Below are positions 13,201 through 25,200 of a stretch of 64,000 nucleotides of DNA, piece by piece. The notes beneath the pieces are model-generated. The model was not told the origin of the DNA. It ran no database searches and saw nothing but the letters and a program-made list of their open reading frames with translations. The position numbers were made by a program, and so were the translations under genes. The stretch comes from Coffea arabica (lineage: Eukaryota > Streptophyta > Magnoliopsida > Gentianales > Rubiaceae): assembly GCF_036785885.1 (NCBI RefSeq), contig NC_092320.1:24615557-24679556 (forward strand), read 5' to 3'. Position 1 is the stretch's first letter, and the number at the start of each line of letters is the position of its first letter.

Positions 13201-16200
13201 CATTAATATCTGTTACAATTTCAACTGTAATTTTAGAAATTCCATAACGCAATGGTATTTAAAAAAATTATATAAGTTATTTTTATGAAGTGCATGTTAT
13301 TTGTTTGGTAGTTGAAAAGGAAAAGAAAAAAAATTAAATCAAATATCTAGCGATTAAATCTTGCGTGTTTTACCTTTTACAATTATTGCCAGGATTACTA
13401 TTCTGATTAAAAATATAAAGCGATAATCAAGGCAAATTTATTGTCATGCAAAAATCCTAAAACCCTAAGTGCTAAAGCCGTAAAATACTAAATCGTAAAT
13501 CTTAGAAACCAAATCCTTGTAAACCCTAAAACATTAAATCAAGGTTGTTGGGTTTATTAAAATCCATTAAAAAATATTTTTGCGGCATGATAGGATTACT
13601 ATTTTAATTAAAAATCTAAAGTCCTAATCAAGGCACACTATTGTCAAACTAAAATCCTACAACCCTAAACCTGAAAGTGCTATTCTCCTAAAACACTAAA
13701 TCTTGATCTCTAAAACCCTAAAACCCTGAATCCTAAAAGCCTCAAACCTTGAGTGCTATCTCTAATGTAGTCAGTAGCTGATATTATAATTTATGTTTTT
13801 TGCATCGACATTTATAAAAAGCTAGTTGTAAGAGATATCTTATTTAAAAACTTATTATTAGTTGAGGAATATATCCGTTTCTTTTTAAAACTTGCATGAG
13901 TTTGAAGTTCGCAAATATGAGCTCTCACAAAATTATATTCAATTTAATTCTTTTTATATAAATAACTGTACATGCATAGAGGCAGATTACGGTTGGAAAT
14001 ACCTAATTTTATTATAATACAATTATTTTAACGAAATAACTACACATCTTGCTTCTTTATTTTCAAGGTCAATATAAAATAAAATAAAATTGTTAATAAG
14101 TTAGGGCTTAATTTTCATGAACAAAATTGGAATCTTATTTTTAACTTGCCCATATGAGAATATTAAAGTTTGTTCCCTATATTTAATGGGGAAACTATGA
14201 ATAACAAAAGATAAAAAATAACAATATATAAATATATTATAAATAGTATGTTTAATTTTTTTTTTTGTGAAGTTCCGACATGTAACTAACTTACCGTGTA
14301 TGAACTAGAGGAGAGGTTAGTATAGTTTACCTTTTTTATATTTATTCTGTTCATGGGAAAAAAAGTATTTTTTTGTAATTTTATCCTACATTTTTGGTTT
14401 TGTTTAAAAGAGTACTCATATAAAGTGAAAATTAAGATACGCGTGATGGCATTGTTCCACTCATATTCGTGAAATTTTAGAATATATACAAAATGTCACA
14501 AAAAAGGTATGTAATCCATAAGTTAGGTTATTTATACAATAACGATATAAGTAGCGTGCCATCAATACTACCCAAGTTTTCCATGAGTACCACATGTTAT
14601 TGGTTTAGGTATTCTTTGGTTTCGACGTGGTTGGTTTGGCACTACTGTATGGACTTGAGTAATATATGTCAACAGTGTAGCATCTTGAATTTGAGTGCTT
14701 GTGCCTTCACCTCTTTCACATTGCTCAGAAGTATGCTGATGTGAATCCCTATCGGGCGTAAACTCTGGAAAAGTCATAAAGGATCTAGAATGCCCAATCG
14801 ATACACCTCTCTCATGCATGACTTCGGTCTGAGGTGTGACAAAAGTAGATGCGCCAGCTTGGTCCTCAGTAGTCAGTGAACCTCCATGGAATCCAGTTTG
14901 TATGACGGGTTCTAGTGATCGGAGTCTACGACGTCGTCCATCGCCATATTGACTTCCGTGGGTATTTCTAGGAGTTCGCTGAACACGACACGGATCAGCA
15001 TATAGTGGAATCTCCTGTAGTACGTGTGGAGGGCGAAATGCAAGTCGGCGTGACTCTCATACATGATGTAAAGATGTGGATGCAAAATCTCTCAACTCTT
15101 GAAAATATCTGCTGTGTTGTTCATCACTAACTGCAAGATAGTCCTGTGCCATGAAATATATGCGAGACATGGCATCGCTCTGGAGAAACAAATATAAGAA
15201 TAAGAAAGAGATACTGTGGTAAAAAATAGTTAAAAAAGTGAGCAAACTCAAAGTGATTATTAAAAGTGGGTTGGAAATAAACTTACAAGATATTGTGCCC
15301 TAATGCTATCACCCTGAAAGCCCTCTGGAAAAGCGGAAAATCGACTTGGATTTGAAATATAAATCACCGTCCGCTGTCGATACCACTAAACATACTCATT
15401 CGATGGATATGTAGTATTTTCAATTACAGTGCCATCTTGTACATTCACACGTCGATCAGTCCAAATATCAATATATTGTCTATGCGTGGTGCTCCAGTCT
15501 TGATTTACCCCACCACGACGATCTGGAGAATGTAGAGCTGCCTGATTATCTGTCAACCTCATATCAGGCAAGAACTGATGAAGCCCAAATTGTTGCATAA
15601 CCTGATGAGGGAGGTGCGGCTCATCTACATCCCAACAAATAAGATACGTTACGGACCTCCAAATGTCCCGACCTGCAGTACAATACGTAGGAAGAGAAGC
15701 GAGAACGTCCTCCGAATATGGCTGCCATATGAACTGAAAAAAATATAAAATCAAAATTGTTTCATTTTTTCTATTAAGAAATAATAAAGCTTCCTAATAT
15801 TCAAATTGGACCATTTCATGAAAAAAGTGCTAGTCTCTGGTCAATTAAAAAATTTTTGAATTTCTAAAAAAATTTCAGCAGAGTCTCCCCTATACCTGGA
15901 GGTTAACTTCCTGCCAACAAACTCAATTTCCATTCACAAAATGCAATCTGACAAACTTATACTTTTAGTTGACAAAAAATATTATGACAAGACTACTGGC
16001 ACAACTTTTAAATATTTCTATTGTCCGGACATATGTACAATATCTCTTTAGGACGCAGGTCTGTCAACTGATCTCGAAATGCGGGCACAACATGCCTAAC
16101 AACTCTGTGTACGTCCAAGTCATTATTCCACATATATTTAATAAAGTAGGAACCTGTTTATAACAAATTAAAGTTGTTTCGATAACAAATGTCATTAAAA

Positions 16201-19200
16201 CAACCGAAATAAGGGCGAAATGCGCATCTAATTCCATATGGACCAGGGTAATGCTCCAACGGCGCGATTCGGTCCGGACGCATGGTTGGTATATGTTCCC
16301 AAATCCAGACCTGTTAGAAAATTAGAATCAATGTTAAAATTGCAAAATGATAATATGCAAAAAATCCAAGACATATCATTATTGGGTGCAATGTACCTGT
16401 AGCAAAACTAATGGACCGGCAATAGCCGATTTAGCAAGTTCGTGGCATCACAAAGTGATCGATAGAGAGTCGCCAAACATGCAATACCCCAACTATATTG
16501 CCCAACAGTTTCCAAATCCCACAGTAATGGAAGATACAACAAAGGGACTTTGTTGCCGGATTTATCGGACAATAAATGTTCACCTAATATCAGTAAGAGG
16601 TAGATACGCGCACGCTGCCTACATTGGACATCTGAAGTATCGGGTGGCAATTCTGTGTCTAAGGCTCTTGCTAAACATCCCAATTTTAGCCTCTGTCCAT
16701 CAAAATATCCAACTGCAGGAGAAAATCCAATGAGCTCCTCACAAATGGCTCCCCACTCCTGAATGCTGCGGTATGTGTCTATCCCTATAACCGGTGGACC
16801 ATCGATGTGCAACCCCCACAACACCTCTACATCCTGTAATGTCACGGTAGCCTCTCCAATCGGTAAATGAAATGTATGCGTCTCGGGCCGCCATCTCTCC
16901 ACTAAACTTGTGATCAAAGAATGATCAACCATCTTATATCCACTCTCAAGCACCCCCTCAAATCTAGTCAAGGCAATATAACGACAAACCCGATCAGGAA
17001 TAGGCGTATGCTCCCAAAATTCTCTGTCACACCGTCTGACATCTAACTGATTGCCCTCAATATGTCCGTGAAAAATGGAATGTGCCCGGTGTGCGGTTCC
17101 CGCCGATATAATGTCGTGCACATATGGTCCTGGATGTAGGTCAGGAGGGATAGGAGTGTCGGCCATAATCCCAAACAAATATCTGCATCGATTAAATTCA
17201 ATAGTTATGCATAAGTACTTCCCAAAAGTTTGTGTATATAATTTTGACCTATAAATCGCGTTCAAGACTTTTTTTTTGAGAAAATTTTGACCATATATCC
17301 CTTATAAATCGACTAAAACTCTATGCTAATCAGTTTTTTTTTTTTTGAAAAATATTTGTTATCCCTCTATGTATTCATATACTGCAACAATCTATTTGTA
17401 GTCATATTTTAAAAGTTAAAAAAAAAATTTGACAGAGTCTCCCCTATAAAGCGGCCATAACTCCCTGTCAATCAAATATCAAAATACCATATCATGCATA
17501 TGCAAGAGCATTAACACATATAACACACCATCCGAGCATTCCTTTAACAAATATATCAACAAATCAATGGATAAGGGATGTAGCGATAAATGAATAAAAC
17601 TGTTGGGCTGCACGTTTAAACTGGTTAATTCAATACTTATCATAGTCAAGAACGAAGCATGCATTTGACAAATGAACAATGAAAGTCACTAATGTAATTG
17701 TTTAAAATAATTCATGAATCGAACACAAATGAACTAGAATGAACCCTACGCCAAACTGGAGTGCACTGACATGAGTTTTCAATTTCTAGGAATTCAATCA
17801 AATCAAGACCTATAATTCGGACAATTTCTTCTATTGTGACCCGTCTGATGACAATTTCGACATCTTCTTGGTTCGTCTGGATCCCTTTCATCCATCTCAT
17901 TCCGAATTCTACTACCTCGAACCCGCCCTACCCGACGTGTAACAAACTTGCTCCTGTCTGCCTGCAACTCCCATCCAGGATGGAGCCAAGTATCTTGATG
18001 CGGCAGTGGGTTAAACTTTCCTTAATATTGCACGGTCCACCTCATTTTGGTAAACTGCTGATCTGCAATCAATCCCGGATTGTCACCTCTATTCCTGCAC
18101 ACCGCCAAAGCGTGTGAACAAGGAAGCCTGTAATTCTGTCACTTTCCACAAGAGCATGCCTTATCAAAAAACTTGACGGTTTGCGTATTGCCTCCTTTAC
18201 CATCGATATGCCGCCCTGTGATAACCTTGTGTACGTCCGATAGGCCATCGAACTCAATGACTCTGTGGGCGCCTGCCTTCTGCTCAGCATTCTTAAAACG
18301 CCGCCATATCTTTGGGAGAAAAGGATTGCGACAATGTGAAGTATCTTCCCTTCTCGTTTTAAATAACGCAACTGTCCGATAGAATGTCATGTCAATGCAT
18401 GCATTAATTGGCAAATGGCGTGCCCCGCGCAAGACGTTATTATAACTTTCGGATATGTTGGTAGTTAGAATACCCCAACGATGGCCATCGTCGTGTGTTA
18501 GGCACCACTTTTTTGGACTAATGGCAGACAAATAATTCCAAGCATCTGGAAACATGCTTCGTAGTTCTCTTTTGAATATCCGCCACTTGCGCAATTGTCT
18601 TGCCCTTCCCATTGCCCAACACAACCTTTTAAGACACAATCTTTTAAGGTGTAAACCTTTGAAGTGTGTCATCAAATTGCTCCTAATATGACGCAGGCAA
18701 AACCTATGGTAGGCCAAAGGTTCCTCCCAATAGTCAAAGTGTGTCATGGTATAGATGGTACCATTGTGGCGATCGAAAATGACACAGATAGGATGTCGAT
18801 CAAGTGCCATATTATATCTTAATTGTTCCATGAACTACGACCAACTGGAAATCGTCTCCTCATCCACTATGGCATAAGCAATTGGCAGAAGGAGTTTGCC
18901 CTTGTATTCGCCATGCAAATGAGTGCCATCAACACATATAATCGGCCTGCACATGTGGAATGCTTCAATAGCCAGTCCAAAGGCCCTGAATACATACTTA
19001 AAAGTCTTAACTCGATCCGAACTATCCGAATGATGCGACCACTCCATCACGGTGCCTGGATTGGATTGCACCAAGACATTGAGATACTGTGGTAGTTCGG
19101 CAAAATTCGCCTCCCAAGATCCAAACACAAACTCAATTACTTTACGTCTGGCATACCAGACTTTTTTGTAAGACACATCAACCTTCAAGTTTTCTTTAAC

Positions 19201-22200
19201 GAAACTTAGTATGTTCTTGACCTTTAATCCAGGATCATCTTCAATGCTACGGAGTATGTGCCTTGAAATAACGGAAGCCGTCAGGCTTGTATTGTTATTT
19301 CTAATCATGTCGCCTAAACAGTTATGGTCATTGACCCATTTTGTAATTTGCCACATTCCATGAGTCCTTTTCTTTATGGCTCTAACACACCAGTCGCATG
19401 GTGGATACGATGGCGTGGTTGAAGTAGAAGGAGTTCTTTCAATTGATGATTTGTATTTAGCAAACCACATGTTACCCTTACTCTCAATAACTCTGAACTC
19501 CCTATTGTGATTGATGGACCACATCCTAACTGTCCGGTTGAGCTGCTGCTTACTCTCAAATCTCATATGGAGACGTATATTATTATTCTCTTCATTGAAT
19601 GTGACAATACGCTCCAATCCATCCTCCTCTTCTATATCATTATCATCTATGCTCCCAAGATCGGAGAAAAATGTCATTCCTCTTGGAACATATGCAGAGC
19701 TGTCAGCTGTGCTATTACGTCTGATATCTCCGCATTCTGTGTTGGCAACCCGATACCCAACAAAGGGTTGTTGGGTATTGATGTTTACTCTTAAACCCCC
19801 ACCTTCATGCTCATCATCCGAGTCACTACCAGATACATCTTGCGACTCCGACTCTTCAACCTCTTCCGCATCAACTTCCGGATCATCTTATTCCGGATCA
19901 TTTTCTTCAGAGGCAAGGAGCCTATCATACCCACTAGCATATACATCATCTTCAGCTGAACTGCGACAACCTTGACCAGGGTTAGACTCGATTCCATGTG
20001 GAGAAATATGGCATGATGGCCCTGGATCTCCAAAACTTGGAATCGAATCCAGGCCATGAAAATATTCCTGAGCACCCATGGACCCTGATGTGAGTTTTGG
20101 TTCTAATGAATCCATAAATCGATCATCATGCATATAGTGAGATGCCGATGAAGTCTCTGGAACGACTGAACTAGAACCGAAGTTAAACTTTGTTGGATCC
20201 ATGAATGCATGTACAAGCGACATCATTAGACTAACATTACCTATTGGTCCAGTGAATACCCTATTAACTACAGGCATTTGGACGATTTCTTCCTTCTCGA
20301 TATAAATTTCCGTCATGTATGAAACTCTTTCGATCCAAAGATCGTACATTACATCAAGAGTTTCATCATCCACCACTGCGGAAACAATATATTTGGAACT
20401 CTCCAACGGTTGACGAAAAAATAATTTCAGCTTGAACATCCCTTTATCGACCCCCATATAGTGATAAATCCTGTCAACCAACTCCCCGTATCCAATTCTA
20501 TGCCTCAAAGTGAATGTCCGGTTGGAAGTACGAGGCAAATAACAAACAAAGTCACTCTCGTAATGTATTTCTCCTCCCCAGTATAGGTTTACCCGCAGAG
20601 GTCTTTCTACAGATATGCCTGTGAAATGAATCCCTATTTTGAGGACAATAAATTAGAATTAGTAGTCCAAGAGTCCAAACAAATGAAAGAGGGTAAACTC
20701 TAGGTCGAAATTGGCACTATTAAATAGACTAATTTCGATCCAGATGTTTATGAAAAAATTGAAAACAAGTATGAAGTATGCTATAAATGACGATATGAAT
20801 AGCCTAAAACTCCCAACGAAATTTTTAGAAAATTTGGATAGAGTCTCCCCTAAAAATAGACTAAAACTCCCTGCCAACCAATCCACAAAATAGACTAAAA
20901 CTCCCTGCTAACCAATCCAAACAGGGTTTATATGAAGTTGTAATGACATTTGCCACACTACATATTGTCAAGAGATCCTATAATTTTCAAAGTACAAGTA
21001 TAAGAAAAGTACGGGAAGTTATATATATTTGGGCTCCACATTCACACCGCATAACAAGATCCACATTCACAATGATGTGATATTCTAGCAATGAACCTTA
21101 CAAAATTAATGTTTTTTCCTATAGCAGATTTTGTCACTTTTTTAGCATTATAGATTTTGCCAATTACAAAAAATACTATAAGGTTGGTCATTGACTTTAA
21201 ATCCATCAATGCGCCTTAAACTAAATCCGTATTTCATATTCTAACGCCCTTTTCTACTAAAAGAAAATTTAACAAACTATACTATTTCAATTCGACGGCA
21301 AAGATCCAATAGTTGTAATATAAAATAAATTACCTAATGACTTGTATCAAATCCGAATGTAGCCAACTTCTGTGGGTTAGATTCTAGAGATACCAAACAC
21401 AACCTCCCAAACTTGTTGTACCTAGATGAAGAAATAATTTACAACCAAAAATCACTTAAAAATATAGAAGTTGCAACATGTATTTGTAATAGACAGTTGC
21501 CCTCACAAAGAAAGATCTCCAAAAATTTCGACAGAGTCTCCCCTATAAATGGGCTAAAACTCCCTGTCAAACAATCCAAATTACTGTCATTTCAAATTGC
21601 ACAAGACGTATTAAAGTACTTTAAATCCATCAATTCGCCTTAAAATAAATCCGTATTTCATATTCTAACGCCCTTTTCTACTAAAAGAAAATTTAACAAA
21701 CTATACTATTTTAATTCGACGGCAAAGATCCAATAGTTGTAATATAAAATAAATTACCTAATGACTTGTATCAAATCCGAATGTAGCCAACTTCTGTGGG
21801 TTACATTCTAGAGGTACCAAACACAACCTCCCAAGCTTGTATCCCAACCTTGTTGTACCTAGATGAAGAAATAATTTACAACCAAAAATCACTTAAAAAT
21901 ATAGAAATTGCAACATGTATTTGTAATAGTCAGTTGTCCTCACAAAAAAAGATCTACTAAAATTTCGACAGAATCTCCCCTATAAATAGGCTAACACTCC
22001 CTGTCAAACAATCCAAATTACTGTCATTTCAAATTGCACAAGACGTATTAAAGTACTTTAAATCCATCAATTCGCCTTCAAATAAATCCATTTAATTTCA
22101 TTAACGCCTTCGTGGTTTGGAAGAGTTTTAACAAACTATACTATTTCATTGTTTCGACGTCCATAATATGTAGTTGTAAACTAAAAATTAATACCGAATG

Positions 22201-25200
22201 GCTTGTATCGAATTCGAAAGATGGACTTCTGTGGTTTGGACGACGGACTTCCCAACCCAGGTCTCTACGCCTCCCAAGCTTGTGTCACCAACCTTGTATG
22301 CATCTATATGAAGCAACAACTGCTCAATATGCAAACCATTTCATATAAGTTATTTACATCCCAATTAGTAATAGTTAGTTAACGAGGATTACAAAAACTT
22401 TTTAAAAATGTCGGCAAAGTCTCCCCTACGGAAATTGCTATAAATATTCAAAAACTGACAAAGATATTTAAAAAAAAAATTGACAAGGTCTCCCCTATAA
22501 GTAGGCTAAAACTCACTGTACCAATGATACAAATAAGGTTTATATTAAGTTGTAATCAGTCAATACCACACTCTATAATATATATGTCCCCTATAATTTA
22601 GAACCCTAACAACTATGAGCTGCCTACGAATTGCAAAAGAGAGTTGATTGACATGCGATTTGGAAGAATATTTAATCAATTTTTGGGCTCCACATCCATA
22701 TAGCTATACAAGATCTATGTTCATATACGTATGCTATTTTCATCAACAACACAATAAGATTTTTTTGGCTATATCCAAAGGCCACTTGACAGCATTATCT
22801 GTTATTTCCCTAACCTCGACATGCATATATTGTAAATATAGACTACAAGATTAGATTTAACTTTAAATCCATCGATTCGACTTAAAATAAATCTGTTAAC
22901 GTGTTCTAACGCCCTCTTATACATCCAGAAGTTTAACAAAACATACTATTTCAATTCGATGTCAAAAATAAAAAAGTTGTAATATAAAATATATTACCGA
23001 ATGACTTGTATCAAATTCGAATCTAGCCAATTTCTGTGGTCAGGATCTTAGAGGTACCAACCCCAACCTCTAAACCTCCCAAGCTTGTGTCACAAATCTT
23101 GTATGTACCTATATGAAGAAATAATTTACAACAAAAAACCATTTAAAAAAATAGAAGTTGCGACATGTATTTGTAATAGTCAGTTGCCCTCACAAAGAAA
23201 ACTCTACAAAAAATTCGACAAAGTCTCCCCTATAAATGGGCCAAAACTCCCTGTCAAACAATCCAAATATCCATGAAATTCAAAAGCTCCAATCTATAAA
23301 CTACATAATGTCAATAAAATTTCTAAACTCCAATTGCAAAACATACAATGTCCAATGTAGATAGTGTTTCGACCAAAAATAATAGTTGCAAAATAGATTT
23401 TAAAAACAAAAACTGAAAAGTGGGCACTTGCCACCCAAATTTGGTACATAACCCTTGCCCCCACATTGAGTATTAGAGGTTTTGTCTACTATGTGCTTAG
23501 CATTTTAGAGAATTATTTTGTACATTAAAATAGTCAGAGATGATTAATTATTATAATTTTAAATTACACAAGACATATTGAAGTACTAATTATTGTAATT
23601 ATTATCATTTCAACTTATACAGGGCGTATTAAAGTACTAATTATTGTAAATGACTTTGATAACTACATTAGTGAAAAATAAGTATTTGTCAAATATATTT
23701 ATATACACTTGTTAAAGTACGACAATAGTGTCTAAATATATACAAAAAATAATTAAATGGTATGCTAAGACTGTTAAAGCAACGGAAATGCATCCAAGAC
23801 AACTTCAATGCTCGGCATCAAATTTTGGGTCACGCTAACATATATTGTAATTTTAGCAAAATTTATTTTTCCATTTTAGTTCAAGGCCCTTATTTTTCTA
23901 AAATTTTCTCTAGGAGTACAACTCTAATGTACGATTTACCCATAGCTGCCCTAGAGAAATTCATTTCTCATTTGCATCTCATGTTTAATTCCCTTAATTA
24001 GAACCCATTTTCTATTTTAAATGGAACTTGCCCCTTTTTTTCTTTTTTTTTTGTTTTATCTTCTTCAACACAAAAAAATAGACTTTTTTTAAAACGTTAT
24101 TTCAAGTTGGTCCAATGTTAGTACATTTAGTCATTTCCTATGCCTTATCGGAAAAATCATGAACACCAACCCGTTCGTAGTACCACTAGCTCTCTATCCG
24201 CCGTAGACAATAAAATGAGACTAGCACCACTTTTCTTTTTAGAGTTAGATGTACAGAAAATAAGTTTAACTTAAATTTCATTCTAATTTTAAAAAAATTT
24301 TAAAAAATAGTTGAAACAATTAAATGGACTTTTTCCTTAAAGGGGTTTTAGCTTTAAACTATTTTGCAATATTTGTCAAAAAACTACTTCCTTCTTTTTC
24401 CAGCTCCACTATCCACACGGACACAATTAGCGCAACTACAACAAATTGGAAACAGAAAAATTGCAAGAATTCGAAAAATGTAACGTATATCCTCAAATCC
24501 ACCACAAAAATTGCAAAAATAAGCACAATCCACATCAAATTTAAACCCAAATTTCACAACAAATCTAAACTTGCCGTTGGATTCAAGTATTAATTAAACT
24601 TAAAGTGCTATAAGTGAGGCATTGCAAATGGAAAAAGCTCACCTTTATGCTGTTTGGCAGTCGCAATGGGACGGCAATGCTGGCAAATGTTGGGTCGGCA
24701 ATGGAGCGGCAGTGGGTGGGCAAAGGCGCAAATGGGTCGGCAATCTAGTGGTTGAAGAAGCTCTGAAAACCGGCTGCAATCTGGAGGGCTTGCTTCAGCG
24801 AGGCAGAAAGAGAATGAGGCGTGGCTTCCGGCGGAGCAGAACAACAGAGATGGTGGCGCTGCTCAGCCGTGTGGCGCCATTCCTCCTATTTCTGCCGTCC
24901 AGCGTTTTGGCAGCACAAAATAGGACAAATGGTGGCCAGCTCCGGTCTTTGGATGTTTCGATGCGCAGAACTCAGCTCAGATTTTTCAATTGCGAGGAGG
25001 CTATGGCGGGAGTTTGGTGGCCTGCTCTGTTTTCTTTGTTTTGCTGTTCTTTGAAGATTCCGATATTGCGTTCTGCTTCTTTGACTCACTTTTCTGGTCT
25101 TTTTTTTTTTTTTTTTCCAAACAGACCTCGTGTGCTCGCATTCGCGGAATCCGAAGACCACATTTCAAGAACAATCTCCAAAAACCGCCCCACTTGTAGA

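Noticed and set aside
13445..13750. Chromosome-end telomere
   Set aside because: Motifs are irregular and embedded in transposon DNA, with no perfect CCCTAAA array.
21195..23280. CRISPR-like regularly repeated array
   Set aside because: Units are ~430 bp and contiguous, with no short repeats or unique spacers, in a plant genome.
24359..24593. Short open frames on both strands near 24.4 kb
   Set aside because: Low-complexity AT-rich translation with no motif; expected by chance.
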